Source: Hymenobacter cyanobacteriorum (lineage in GTDB: Bacteria > Bacteroidota > Bacteroidia > Cytophagales > Hymenobacteraceae). Taken from it: a DNA stretch of 64,000 bases. Position 1 is the stretch's first letter; each line of letters opens with the position of its first letter. The notes under the pieces were generated by a model. The model saw nothing but the letters and a program-made list of their open reading frames with translations, ran no database searches and was not told the DNA's origin. Shown piece by piece: positions 34,090-45,806 of the stretch. The stretch covers positions 211,178 to 275,177 of the forward strand of contig NZ_JALBGC010000007.1 of assembly GCF_022631375.1 (NCBI RefSeq), read 5' to 3'. Made by a program: the position numbers and the translations under genes.

Positions 34090-34180
34090 GAGAGTTAAGA
34101 GTCGAAAATTATGAGTTAAGAGCTGAAGCGGCAGAATCCAGAGATTTAACTCACAACTTTCAATCCCTAACTTTTAACTC
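34090..34180. repeat. Intergenic inverted repeat, class D copy 3
   Basis: Arms GAGAGTTAAGAGTCGAAAAT... and ...CAATCCCTAACTTTTAACTC. It fills the gap between the lipoprotein gene stop (34179) and the DUF2007 gene start (34084), genes in the same direction. Confidence 0.7.
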
Positions 34181-34742
34181 ACTTCGGCTGCTGGCGGGTC
34201 GCGGCGTCGATGCCTTTCACGGTGCGGCCGGCCTGCAGGCTCACAAATTCGGCCTGGCGGGCGCGCACGCGCACTTCGTCGCGGGCGGGCATGTCCAGGC
34301 GCACTTGTTTCAGCTGGTCGTTCAGGCGCTGGTACACGGCGCGGGCATAGTCCCAGTCGCGGTCGGTCCAGGTAGCGCGCTGGGCGCGGGTTTCGCGCAC
34401 CAGCTGGCCATAGGCAGCCGGCAGGTCCTGCGGCGTCAGGGAGTTAATCTGGCCGTTGTAGGGGCCGAGCAGCGTGGCCTCCATGGCCAGCTGCTGGCGC
34501 GGGTCGAGGGGCCGGGCGCGGCGGGCGCGGTTGGCTGCGTTGTAGGTCGCCGTGGCCTTGCCAATGCGGGCCAGCTTGTGCGTTGCCGTGCGGGCGGCGC
34601 TATCCAGCTCGCGGCCGGCCGTGCGGGCGGCGGCCCGGCGTTCATTGGGCGTCGAGTCGCAGCTTGTGAGCAGCAGCGCGGCCAGCAGTACGCTGCCAAA
34701 AGATTTCAGGCCCGCTAGCGGATTACGCAATTCACCTTTCAT
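34179..34742 (-). CDS. Hypothetical lipoprotein, helical
   Basis: A 187-residue protein beginning MKGELRNPLAGLKSFGSVLL with a lipobox LLTSC, so a lipoprotein. The mature part is Arg/Ala/Gln-rich and almost wholly helical, with probable coiled-coil segments (AARTAGRELDSAARTATHKL, QLVRETRAQRATWTDRDWDY, QRLNDQLKQVRLDMPARDEV). No family was recognised with certainty. The start at 34742 directly precedes the signal peptide; the frame continues 46 codons upstream without likely coding. Adjacent to the TonB-like gene on the same strand, so possibly an envelope role. Confidence 0.7.
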   Translation of the reverse strand: MKGELRNPLAGLKSFGSVLLAALLLTSCDSTPNERRAAARTAGRELDSAARTATHKLARIGKATATYNAANRARRARPLDPRQQLAMEATLLGPYNGQINSLTPQDLPAAYGQLVRETRAQRATWTDRDWDYARAVYQRLNDQLKQVRLDMPARDEVRVRARQAEFVSLQAGRTVKGIDAATRQQPK

Positions 34743-34801
34743 AGCACAAACACAGTAGTGAGGTCGCAAATGTCGGCCATTGCGGCCGCACCAGCCCTCT
34801 A

Positions 34802-35380
34802 CTACTGCGCCAGCCGAAAGGTTAGCGTCAACTCGTACTCGGACACGATGTCCTGGCCGGCTATCTGGGCCGGCACCCACTCGTCTGGAATGGTTTTTAC
34901 CACGCGCAGCGCTTCCTGGTCGCAGCCCGCCCCAATGCCGCGCAGCACGCGGTGGTTGGTGGCCTTGCCCTGCTTATCGACCGAGAAACCAATGGTTACC
35001 TGGCCCTGCACGTTGCGGTCCTGGGCCTGTTGGGGGTACTGCAGCTGCGTAGTGAAGGTGGCCAGCGCCGCGTCGCCGCCAATGAACAGCGGCGGGCGGT
35101 CCACCATGCGGCGTTTCCACTGGCCGGGGGCCAGCTCGGTATTAAAGGTGAGGTCGCCGGAGGGCCGGTAAAACAGTAGCTGCTTGGCCGAATGGTCATA
35201 GCGTTGCACCACCACCATTTCCCGCGAGGCCGTGATGCCATAATATTCCCACACGCCCACTTTGGTGCGCTTGTCCAGCATGCCGCTTTCCCACTTGGTG
35301 GTGTGCATTTTCTGGGCGGAAGCCGGTGCAGTCAGAAAAATCAAGCACAAAAAAATTACAGAGTAAATATAATTTTTCAT
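34802..35380 (-). CDS. TonB C-terminal domain protein
   Basis: A 192-residue secreted protein with signal peptide MKNYIYSVIFLCLIFLTAPA. The C-terminal 95 residues are a TonB C-terminal domain: VTIGFSVDKQGKATNHRVLR, GIGAGCDQEALRVVKTIPDE and the ending VSEYELTLTFRLAQ. It lacks the Pro-rich linker and membrane anchor of a canonical TonB, so it may be one of the secreted TonB-C-like proteins frequent in Bacteroidota and not an energy transducer. The N-terminal part (WESGMLDKRTKVGVWEYY) resembles a MORN-like read-out. Upstream begins an AT-rich spacer. Confidence 0.8.
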   Translation of the reverse strand: MKNYIYSVIFLCLIFLTAPASAQKMHTTKWESGMLDKRTKVGVWEYYGITASREMVVVQRYDHSAKQLLFYRPSGDLTFNTELAPGQWKRRMVDRPPLFIGGDAALATFTTQLQYPQQAQDRNVQGQVTIGFSVDKQGKATNHRVLRGIGAGCDQEALRVVKTIPDEWVPAQIAGQDIVSEYELTLTFRLAQ

Positions 35381-35991
35381 ATAAGGCGGGTGGGTTTTGA
35401 GGTAGTTAGTTGCTGCAAACGATACTTGAAAACGTTTGCGGGCTCGCAAGTTAATTAAAAGTTCTATTTTGTTATGTCCATTAAAATCTTTTTTGCCACC
35501 CATTAGTCAGACAGCCTCTTGCCGTGATTTAGGCTTTATAAATTATGAATAGCATGTATCATATTAATAATCAAAATTTTATTCGATAATAAGGCTGCTA
35601 TTATTTAGATAAAATATCCGAATTATTGAAGGTTGTGCAGGATGATGAATAATATGAAGCATTATCTGTAAAATTATATTTATTTCGGATGAAACGCCTT
35701 TTTTTAGTCGGCTATAATAATCCGTTGGTCGAGAAAATAGCGTCGTTGAGCATACGTTTGCTCAGCCATTTAGCTGACTGTTTCGCAGGTTTTTATTGCA
35801 TTAATTTGGGCTGGTGTGAGCATCAGAGATGCGTCTAATACCATTTAAGCCGTATAAATTTTTCCAAAAAGCAACGGGTGTGGCTAACGCAAGCGCAAAA
35901 AAAAGGCGGGTAGCTCGCAAGCCACCCGCCCATCCACTTATTGCTTACCGCTTGCCAATTATTCAGGCCGACCTGCGGTGTTGCCGTTGCG
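35381..35991. other. AT-rich gene-free region
   Basis: About 610 nt without a convincing gene; 35510-35870 is strikingly AT-rich compared with the rest of the window. One open frame of 49 codons runs from 35689 to 35838 on the plus strand (MKRLFLVGYNNPLVEKIASL ...), with no recognisable domain. The region probably holds the promoter of the TonB-like gene and the terminator of metF, and may be a remnant of a horizontally acquired segment. Confidence 0.5.
35895..35931 (-). terminator. Terminator after metF
   Basis: GGCGGGT ... ACCCGCC stem (35905-35911 and 35924-35930 approximately) next to an eight-A run that becomes a U run on the minus strand. It lies 60 nt beyond the metF stop. Confidence 0.7.
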
Positions 35992-36948
35992 CTAAAACAG
36001 CTCGGCTGCCACGCGCCGGATGCTTTCCGACTTGCCCATGCTGTAGTAGTGCAGGCAGGGCACGCCGTGGGCCATGAGTTCGCGGCTCTGGTTGAGGCAC
36101 CATTCAATGCCGATGGTGCGGGCCGCTTCGTTGTCGCGGCACTGGCTGATGGCTTCCACCAGCGGCTCGGGCAGGTTGAGGAAAAAAGCCCGCGGCAGCA
36201 TCGTGAGCTGGCTTTTGGTCGTCAGCGGCTTCAGGCCGGGGATAATGGGCACGGTGATGCCCGCGTCGCGGCACTTCTGCTCGAACTTGAAAAACTCTTC
36301 GTTGTCGAAGAACATCTGCGTCACGATGTAGTCGGCTCCCCGGTCCACTTTGTGCTTCAGGTAGCGGATATCGGAGGCGTAGTTGGGCGCTTCGAAGTGC
36401 TTCTCGGGATAGCCGGCCGTGCCGATGCAGAAGTTGGTGGCCCAGGTATCATCCTGTTCCTCATCCAGATACTCGCCCTTGTTCAAATTGGCTACCTGGC
36501 CAATGAGGTCGCAGGCATAGGCGTGCCCGTCGGGCTCGGCCTTGAACACGCCTTCCGATTTGATGGGGTCGCCGCGCAGCGCCAGCACCGAATCGATGCC
36601 CAGGAAGTGCAGGTCAATCAGCGCGTTCTCGGTTTCCTCCTTCGTGAAGCCACCGCAGATGAGGTGAGGCACGGTATCGACATCGAAGCGGTTTTTGATG
36701 GCCGCGCAAATGCCCACGGTGCCGGGGCGGCGGCGCACAGTTTTCTTTTCCAGCAGGCCGTTGGGGTGGTGGCGGTACACGTATTCCTCGCGGTGGTACG
36801 TCACGTCGATGAACGGCGGCTTGAACTCCATCAGCGGCTCGATATTCGAAAAGAGCGTGTGGATATTTTCGCCCTTTTTGGGCGGTAGCACCTCAAAGGA
36901 AAAGAGGGTTTTGCCCTTGGCCTGGGCGAGGTGGTCGGTAACTCTCAT
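35992..36948 (-). CDS. metF: Methylenetetrahydrofolate reductase
   Basis: A 318-residue FAD enzyme that reduces 5,10-methylene-THF to 5-methyl-THF, the methyl donor for MetH. Motifs: FEVLPPKKGENIHTL (near 19-33), FIDVTYHREE with the catalytic acid, HLICGGFTKEE, LALRGDPI, and GADYIVTQMFFDNEEFFKFE. It lies 94 nt downstream of metH on the same strand, so both are probably under the SAM riboswitch ahead of metH. A class D repeat fills the spacer. Confidence 0.96.
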   Translation of the reverse strand: MRVTDHLAQAKGKTLFSFEVLPPKKGENIHTLFSNIEPLMEFKPPFIDVTYHREEYVYRHHPNGLLEKKTVRRRPGTVGICAAIKNRFDVDTVPHLICGGFTKEETENALIDLHFLGIDSVLALRGDPIKSEGVFKAEPDGHAYACDLIGQVANLNKGEYLDEEQDDTWATNFCIGTAGYPEKHFEAPNYASDIRYLKHKVDRGADYIVTQMFFDNEEFFKFEQKCRDAGITVPIIPGLKPLTTKSQLTMLPRAFFLNLPEPLVEAISQCRDNEAARTIGIEWCLNQSRELMAHGVPCLHYYSMGKSESIRRVAAELF

Positions 36949-36951
36949 TTC

Positions 36952-37042
36952 TTAAGCTGTTAGCCTTTAGCTGCTAGCTATTAGCTCTTGTTCTTAGGAT
37001 GTCGTCGGTAAAAGCTAATAGCTAGCAGCTAAAAGCTAACGG

Positions 37043-37046
<4 letters not shown>
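36952..37046. repeat. Intergenic inverted repeat, class D copy 4
   Basis: Arms TTAAGCTGTTAGCCTTTAGC... and ...GCTAAAAGCTAACGGCTAA. It is closely related to the element at 26751-26846. It occupies the whole metH-metF spacer, and the metH TAG stop (37043-37045) is inside the right arm. Confidence 0.9.
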
Positions 37047-40741
<3,695 letters not shown>

Positions 40742-40757
40742 TTCTTTCGGGTCGATA

Positions 40758-40931
40758 TAGCAGCGTAAGGCGCGTATCCAGAAAGAAACCCGTGCGGCGA
40801 AGCACGGTTCCGGCTGTCATCTTCTTTCACCAAAAAATACGGTGAAACGGGAGTTGGCACCTACTCGCGGTAGGTTGCCAAGACGTCATCGGGCCCGGTC
40901 CCTCGGTCTTTCTGGATAGCAGCGTAGGGCG
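40758..40931. repeat. Direct repeat flanking the SAM riboswitch
   Basis: 15-nt direct repeats TAGCAGCGTAAGGCG (40758-40772) and TAGCAGCGTAGGGCG (40917-40931) lie just outside the two P1 strands, with one mismatch. They are in the same orientation, so they cannot be an extension of the P1 helix. Confidence 0.6.
40775..40918 (-). promoter_or_regulatory. SAM-I riboswitch (S-box) controlling metH-metF
   Basis: On the minus strand the P1 halves TATCCAGAAAGA and TCTTTCTGGATA are perfectly complementary. Between them are the core S-box elements CGAGGGACCGGGCCCGATGA, TCTTGGCAACC, GTGCCAACTCCC, a hairpin, and GAAAGAAGATGACAG, then a P4 hairpin CCGTGC/GCACGG. These match the S-adenosylmethionine-sensing aptamer. 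The P1 3-prime strand lies only 33 nt from the metH ATG, with no room for a long terminator, so control of ribosome access or a compact anti-terminator is likely. Confidence 0.95.
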
Positions 40932-40974
40932 AAGATACGACGCAAGTATAAAAATGACTTCGTGCCGGGCCCAA
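40930..40974 (-). promoter_or_regulatory. Predicted metH promoter
   Basis: Two candidate -7 boxes on the minus strand, each one mismatch from TAnnTTTG: TATACTTG (40943-40950) with TTG exactly 21 nt upstream (40972-40974), and TATCTTCG (40930-40937) closer to the riboswitch. Either would start the transcript just ahead of the aptamer. Confidence 0.45.
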
Positions 40975-40987
40975 GCCGTAAAAACAA

Positions 40988-41025
40988 GGCCCCGGCTCGT
41001 ACCTGCGGAGGTACAAGCCGGGGCC
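40988..41025 (-). terminator. Terminator of the 38-residue protein gene
   Basis: 17-nt arms GGCCCCGGCTCGTACCT / AGGTACAAGCCGGGGCC with one mismatch. On the minus strand it is followed by TTGTTTTTACGG. It lies 25 nt beyond the stop of the small gene. Confidence 0.8.
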
Positions 41026-41049
41026 AACTAGCAACGCTCAAGGATGGCG

Positions 41050-41166
41050 CTAATCTTTTTTTACGCAGTTCGGGACGGTTTTACCGTCTTTTTTCTTGGT
41101 GCCTTCTTGCTCGTAGCCTTTCCAGCAGGGGTCTTTTTTGGCGGTGCTTGCTTTCTTCGTCGGCAT
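41050..41166 (-). CDS. Small basic cysteine-containing protein (38 residues)
   Basis: MPTKKASTAKKDPCWKGYEQ ... NCVKKD: 38 residues, 12 Lys, two Cys (positions 14 and 34). Similar tiny proteins with the pattern DPCWKGYEQ-x-GTK-x-KxGK-x-VPNCV recur in Bacteroidota (and some other bacteria), so I consider it real despite its size. A strong terminator follows. It may be a metal-binding or nucleic-acid-binding protein; function unknown. The gene lies alone between metH and moeA. Confidence 0.75.
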   Translation of the reverse strand: MPTKKASTAKKDPCWKGYEQEGTKKKDGKTVPNCVKKD

Positions 41167-41297
41167 AATCGGGGCGGGTTGCGATGAGAAAAAAGACAGT
41201 GGCCAATGCGCCGGGCCACTATCAACACGCAGCCGCTGGCGCTGCGGCTCGGATGGCTGTACGTAGTCTGTGCCCGCAGGTTGAAGAGAATCCGGGC

Positions 41298-42527
41298 CTA
41301 TAGTGTCCAGACGGGCCACACGCTGCCCGCTGCAAACACGGCCGGCTCGGGCGGCAGCTCCAGAAACGCGGTGGCGCCCACCAGCCCCATCATGTCGCCG
41401 GAGCCGCCCACGCGGAGCGGCGTGGCCAGGCGGCGGCCTTCGGCGTCCACGGTCAGGCGGACGGGTACGAAGTGCGTGAGCTGAGGCTTGAAATTGATGT
41501 CGACGGTGAGCACGGCTGGCTGCGGGCCGGCCTCGGCAGCGGCAGGAGTTGCGGCCGAAGCTCCCGCGGGCTGCTGCACGGCGCGCAGCCAGGGCCGCAC
41601 GTAGCGGCAGGCCGTGATGAACGTGGACACTGGGTTGCCGGGCAGCCCGAACACCACCGGCCCGCCGGCCCGCGCCCCAAACCACAACGGTTTGCCGGGC
41701 CGTTGCTGCACTTCGTGGAATATTTCCTCGACGTGCAGCTCACGCAGCAGGCCCGGTAGATGGTCGGCGCGGCCCTTGCTCACAGCCCCGCTCAATACCA
41801 CGGCGTCGAAGCAGGCGGACAGAATGTTGGTGAGGCCCACGCGCAGCTCCTCCACGTTGTCGGTGAGGTGAAACAGCGAAACATCGGCCCCGGCCTGGGC
41901 AAACAACGCTTGCAGGGCATACACGTTGGAGCGCCGAATCTGGTGCGCCAGCGGGGTAGCGCCGATGCCCACCAGCTCGTCGCCGGTACTCACCACGGCT
42001 ACCAGCGGGGCGCGCAGCACGGCTATTTCGGCCGCGCCCACGGTGGCGGCCACGGCCAGCTCGGCGGGGCCCAGGCGGGTGCCGGAACGCAGCAGCGCGT
42101 CGCCCGCGTGGCGGTCGGCGGCCTGGTGGTGGATGTTGACGCCGGGTGCGGCAGGCGGCGGAATCTGGATGCGGGCGCGGTTGTTTTCGAGCAGAATGTC
42201 CTCGTAGCGCACCACCACATCGGCCCCGGGCGGCAGCACCGCGCCGGTCATCACCTCCACGGCCTGCTGCGGGCTGAGCAACGGGCGGGCGGGCTCACCG
42301 GCGTATTGGGTGTGCTGAATCTCGAATTCCGACTGGCCACCAGCCCAGGTAGCAAAACTCACCGCGATGCCGTCCATGGCTACCCGGTTGAAGGGCGGGA
42401 AGTCGCGGTCGGCCGTGAGCGTTTCGGCCAGGACGCGGCCGGCGGCGTGGGGCAGGGTCACGGTTTCGGGCGGCAAAGGGCGGGCGGTGGCGAGGACGCG
42501 GGCGGTGGCTTCGGCGGGGGATAGCAT
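41298..42527 (-). CDS. moeA: Molybdopterin molybdenumtransferase
   Basis: A 409-residue enzyme that inserts molybdate into adenylated molybdopterin. Motifs: LPHAAGRVLAETLTADRDFP, NRVAMDGIAV, MTGAVLPPGADVVVRYED, VSTGDEL (the MPT-binding region), RSNVYALQALFAQAGADVSL, DAVVLSGAVSKGRADHLPGL, KPLWFGARAGGPVVFGLPGN and PVSTF. It is on the minus strand, while the other main Moco genes nearby are on the plus strand. The class B repeat at 42557-42664 separates it from the upstream SDR gene. Confidence 0.95.
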   Translation of the reverse strand: MLSPAEATARVLATARPLPPETVTLPHAAGRVLAETLTADRDFPPFNRVAMDGIAVSFATWAGGQSEFEIQHTQYAGEPARPLLSPQQAVEVMTGAVLPPGADVVVRYEDILLENNRARIQIPPPAAPGVNIHHQAADRHAGDALLRSGTRLGPAELAVAATVGAAEIAVLRAPLVAVVSTGDELVGIGATPLAHQIRRSNVYALQALFAQAGADVSLFHLTDNVEELRVGLTNILSACFDAVVLSGAVSKGRADHLPGLLRELHVEEIFHEVQQRPGKPLWFGARAGGPVVFGLPGNPVSTFITACRYVRPWLRAVQQPAGASAATPAAAEAGPQPAVLTVDINFKPQLTHFVPVRLTVDAEGRRLATPLRVGGSGDMMGLVGATAFLELPPEPAVFAAGSVWPVWTL

Positions 42528-42556
42528 GGGGGGAGTTAAAAGTTTGGCGTGAACAC

Positions 42557-42664
42557 GACTGTCATCCTGAGCGCAGCGAAGGACCTTATCTCACCTGCGC
42601 CGATTGAGTTACGACAACGCGTTCTAACGTGATGAGGTCCTTCGCTGCGCTCAGGATGACAGTC
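42557..42664. repeat. Intergenic inverted repeat, class B copy 3
   Basis: Arms GACTGTCATCCTGAGCGCAG... and ...CTGCGCTCAGGATGACAGTC, about 37 nt with one mismatch. It fills most of the gap between the SDR stop (42688) and the moeA start (42527). Confidence 0.9.
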
Positions 42665-42687
42665 ATGTCCAGTTTTGAAGCGCAGCC

Positions 42688-43755
42688 CTACGGAATAAGC
42701 CGGTCTTCGCGCAGCTTGGCAAATAAATCGAAGAACGAGTCCTCCGTGCTCTGGAACACGGTGAAGCCGCGCTTGCGGCTGTTGGCCATGTCCGTCATTA
42801 CTTCGATGGGCCGGCCCAGGTCCAAATCGGTATGCCAGGGCGAAGCCAGGCGACTCAAATCGGCTTCGGCCAGGCCATTCTTCGTGGCGATTTCGCGCCA
42901 TAATTCCGCGTCGCCGGCCATTTCGGCTTCCAGCGGGTGAATGCTGCCATCGAAGCCCACGGCTCCCACGCCAAACCACTCGGCCAGGCGGCCCCAGAGC
43001 TGGCTCCAGCGGAAAACGTCGCCGTTCACCACGTTGTAGGCCTCGTTGCGGGCCGCCTCGGTGGTGGCGGCCCACACCAGCTGCTTGGCAATGACGCGGG
43101 CATCGGTCACATCCGACAAGCCTTTCCACTGCGCCTTGGAGCCGGGCCAGCGGAAGGGCCGCCCCGTAGCCTTGCAGATGCTGGCGTACACGGCCAGCGT
43201 GGTGCCTAAATTCATCAGGTTGCCCACCGCCTTGCCGATGATGGTGTGCGGCCGGTGAATGCTCCAGGTGAAGCCGTCGCGCGCGGCGGCAGCATACACC
43301 TCGTCTTCCTGGGCGTAGTAAAAGTTGTCGAGGGCCAGCCGGGGCTGCGACTCGCGCAGCGGCGTGGGCGGTGCCACGCCGCCGCTCACGTAGGCTTCAA
43401 ATGGCCCCAGATAGTGCTTCAGGCCCGTTACCAGCGCTACGTGCTGCACCGAATGTTTCGGGCCGAGGACGGCCAGCAGGTTGCGCACCATGGCGCTGTT
43501 CACGCGGATGTTCTCGGCCTCGGTGTCGTTGCGCATCCAGCTGGTGATGAACACATGCGTGGGCCGAAGGTCGGCCAGCGCGGTTTCGAGGCTGGCCACG
43601 TCCATCAGGTCGGCGGCTACGGGTTGCAGGCCGGCGATGCTGGTGTCGGGGCGGCGGGCCAGGCCGTAGGTGGGCCAGCCGTGGGCCAGCAGCTCCTGGG
43701 CCAGGTTGCTGCCGATGATGCCGCTGGCACCAACGACTAATGCGGTATTGCTCAT
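42688..43755 (-). CDS. NAD(P)-dependent SDR / PRISE-like reductase
   Basis: A 355-residue extended SDR. Rossmann motif VVGASGIIGSNLAQELLAHG (5-24), then LARRPDTS with a probable NADPH-selecting Arg pair. The phrases SVQHVALVTGLKHYLGPFEA, DNFYYAQEDEVYAAAARDGF and TWSIHRPHTIIGKAVGNLMN match the PRISE group (progesterone 5-beta-reductase/iridoid synthase-like ene-reductases), in which YYxxED around the catalytic Tyr is typical. The start at 43755 is preferred over one 4 codons upstream. Substrate unknown; it sits between the Moco genes without obvious link. Confidence 0.82.
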   Translation of the reverse strand: MSNTALVVGASGIIGSNLAQELLAHGWPTYGLARRPDTSIAGLQPVAADLMDVASLETALADLRPTHVFITSWMRNDTEAENIRVNSAMVRNLLAVLGPKHSVQHVALVTGLKHYLGPFEAYVSGGVAPPTPLRESQPRLALDNFYYAQEDEVYAAAARDGFTWSIHRPHTIIGKAVGNLMNLGTTLAVYASICKATGRPFRWPGSKAQWKGLSDVTDARVIAKQLVWAATTEAARNEAYNVVNGDVFRWSQLWGRLAEWFGVGAVGFDGSIHPLEAEMAGDAELWREIATKNGLAEADLSRLASPWHTDLDLGRPIEVMTDMANSRKRGFTVFQSTEDSFFDLFAKLREDRLIP

Positions 43756-43913
43756 AATGAAATTCAAGGGAAAGGAAGCGGCTCACATGAGCCGGTGCGG
43801 CGGGTTTTGCCGGGGCTGCCGGGGGGATTTTGGCCCGGTGCTGGGTTGAAAACGGCTGATTGGCCCAATAGTTTGCGATAAAACAATTCGCCGCTGAGTT
43901 GGCTAGATGAAAC

Positions 43914-43989
43914 GTAGCGCGGACTTTTAGTCCGCGACACCACGCCGTCCGGTTGTTATTGCGAGTCGCGGACTAAAAGTCCGCGCTAC
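43914..43989. repeat. Intergenic inverted repeat, class C copy 1
   Basis: Perfect 25-nt arms GTAGCGCGGACTTTTAGTCC GCGAC (43914-43938) and complement (43965-43989). Each arm contains its own GGACTTTTAGTCC palindrome. It lies in the divergent region between the SDR and moaC. Confidence 0.9.
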
Positions 43990-44033
43990 AATCCGTCCAA
44001 CGATTCGGCGCATTCACACGTCTCTACACTTCT

Positions 44034-44525
44034 ATGCTGACCAAAAATTTCACCCACGTCAACGCCGCCAACCAGCCCACGATGGTGGATGTTGGCCAGA
44101 AAATGCCCACCCGCCGCGTGGCCCGCGCCCACTGCCGCGTGGTGCTGGGCGAGGAACTGCTGAGCCGCGTGCAGGCCGGCGAAATGCCCTCGTACAAGGG
44201 CCCGGTCATCCACACGGCCATTCTGGCGGGCATCATGGGGGCCAAAAAAACTGCCGACCTCATCCCGCTCTGCCACCCACTGGGGCTCGATGATTGCAGC
44301 ATTACCATCGAGCCCGACGGTGCCGACGCCCTGCGCGTGGTATGCACCGCCGTGGTCACCGGCCGCACCGGCGTGGAGATGGAGGCCCTGACCGGAGCCA
44401 GCGTGGCCGCTCTCACCATTTACGACATGTGCAAGGCGTTTTCGCACGACATCAGCATCGAAGGCGTGCAGCTGATTGAGAAAACCGGCGGCAAAAAAGA
44501 CTTTCACCGCGCCGAAAATTCGTAA
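44034..44525 (+). CDS. moaC: Cyclic pyranopterin monophosphate synthase
   Basis: A 163-residue enzyme that, with MoaA, converts GTP to cyclic pyranopterin monophosphate, the first step of molybdenum cofactor synthesis. Motifs: FTHVNAANQPTMVDVGQKMP, KKTADLIPLCHPLGLDDCSI with the conserved LCHPL, RTGVEMEALTGASVAALTIY, DMCKAFSHD and the terminal EKTGGKKD. The length is normal. It is followed after 8 nt by the MobB-like/MobA fusion, so both form an operon. Confidence 0.96.
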   Translation: MLTKNFTHVNAANQPTMVDVGQKMPTRRVARAHCRVVLGEELLSRVQAGEMPSYKGPVIHTAILAGIMGAKKTADLIPLCHPLGLDDCSITIEPDGADALRVVCTAVVTGRTGVEMEALTGASVAALTIYDMCKAFSHDISIEGVQLIEKTGGKKDFHRAENS

Positions 44526-44533
44526 ATTCCGAT

Positions 44534-45736
44534 ATGGATAGTCTACCAAACTCCGCCGCGAAACGAACCAAGCACGCCGCCCTGGCCCGCCCCGATGTGG
44601 GCGAATTCGGCCGGCACGAGCTGGCCATTCTAGGCGCGCCCTGCGGCGATATTCAAGCGCTGGTGGCCCGGCTGCTGCCGCATTTGGCCCCGCAACTGCG
44701 CGTGGCCTATGTGGATGCCGACCACGCCGCCGGCGACTCGGCCGCCGCCGAAGAAACAGCAGGTGCCGTCGCTAAGCCGGTGCCATATGTGGCCGAAAAT
44801 GGTCTTTCGGCCGAACTAGTTGATAAAATCACCTACCGCCAACTCAACCTCACGCGGGCGCTGGACCGGTTCACCCAGCCCGAGCTGCTGGCGCACGAAA
44901 GCGTGGTGCTGGTGAATGGCAACCACTTCCGCGCCCGCCAGCAGGTCGTCATCGTCGACCCGCGCAAGCCACTCGAAAAGAAGCTCGACCGCCTCACCGA
45001 CGTACGCCTGATTCTCCTCGCCGAAGGCCAGACGGAGTTGCCCGCCGTGCTGCTGGAGCACCTCAGTGCCGCGCCGCTGCCGCCCGTGCTGCCGCTGGCC
45101 GACGTGGCCGGTATCGCCGCTTTCATCAGGCAGTGGTACCAGCTGGCGGTGCCGGTGCTACGTGGCCTCGTGCTGGCCGGCGGCCGCAGCGAGCGCATGC
45201 AAACCGACAAGGGAACCTTGCACTACCACGGCCTCGACCAGCGCCAGCACACCGCCGCGCTGCTGGCCGAGTTTTGCCCCGACGTGCGCGTATCGGTACG
45301 CCCCGACCAGGCGGCCGAACTGCCCACCGGCCTCACCGCTCTGCCCGATACTTTCCTGAACCTGGGGCCGCTGGGCGGCATCCTGTCGGCCTTGCAGGCC
45401 GACCCGAACGCGGCCTGGCTGGTGCTGGCCTGCGACCTGCCCTTCCTCACCCGCGACACGCTGGAATACCTCGTGAGCAGCCGGCAGCCGGCCCGCATGG
45501 CCACCTCGTTCCGCAGCCCGTGGGATGCGTTTCCGGAGCCGCTGGTCAGCATCTGGGAGCCGCGCAGCTACGGGCAGCTGCTGCGGTTTCTGGGGTTGGG
45601 CTACTCCTGCCCGCGTAAGGCGCTGATTAACTCCGATATTGAGCTGCTGGCTCCGCCCGCGCCCGGCGAGCTGCGCAACGTGAACACTCCCGAGGAGCGC
45701 GCCGCCGCCACGCGCGAGCTGGAGCCGCGCCGGTAA
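44534..45736 (+). CDS. mobA: MobB-like/MobA fusion (molybdenum cofactor nucleotidyltransferase)
   Basis: A 400-residue two-part protein. The C-terminal half (about 205-400) is MobA: GLVLAGGRSERMQTDKGTL (the LAGGxSxRMxxDKG signature), LGPLGGILSALQADPNAAWL, CDLPFLTRDTLEYL and LRNVNTPEE; it links GMP to Mo-molybdopterin. The N-terminal half (about 25-200) resembles the P-loop NTPase MobB in layout (ILGAPCGDIQALVARLLPHL at 32-51, then VAYVDADH), but the GxxGxGKT loop is lost. The nucleotide-binding role of that half is therefore doubtful. It lies directly downstream of moaC. Confidence 0.85.
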   Translation: MDSLPNSAAKRTKHAALARPDVGEFGRHELAILGAPCGDIQALVARLLPHLAPQLRVAYVDADHAAGDSAAAEETAGAVAKPVPYVAENGLSAELVDKITYRQLNLTRALDRFTQPELLAHESVVLVNGNHFRARQQVVIVDPRKPLEKKLDRLTDVRLILLAEGQTELPAVLLEHLSAAPLPPVLPLADVAGIAAFIRQWYQLAVPVLRGLVLAGGRSERMQTDKGTLHYHGLDQRQHTAALLAEFCPDVRVSVRPDQAAELPTGLTALPDTFLNLGPLGGILSALQADPNAAWLVLACDLPFLTRDTLEYLVSSRQPARMATSFRSPWDAFPEPLVSIWEPRSYGQLLRFLGLGYSCPRKALINSDIELLAPPAPGELRNVNTPEERAAATRELEPRR

Positions 45737-45806
45737 CCGGCGGCCGGAGTTCGGAATAAAAGTGGGCGGCAGGCAACGTTGGGGCCGTGTAGGCCATCTT
45801 CGGGGC

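Noticed and set aside
35689..35838. 49-codon frame in the AT-rich island
   Set aside because: No homologue recognised, no clear promoter or ribosome site; noted but not called as a gene.
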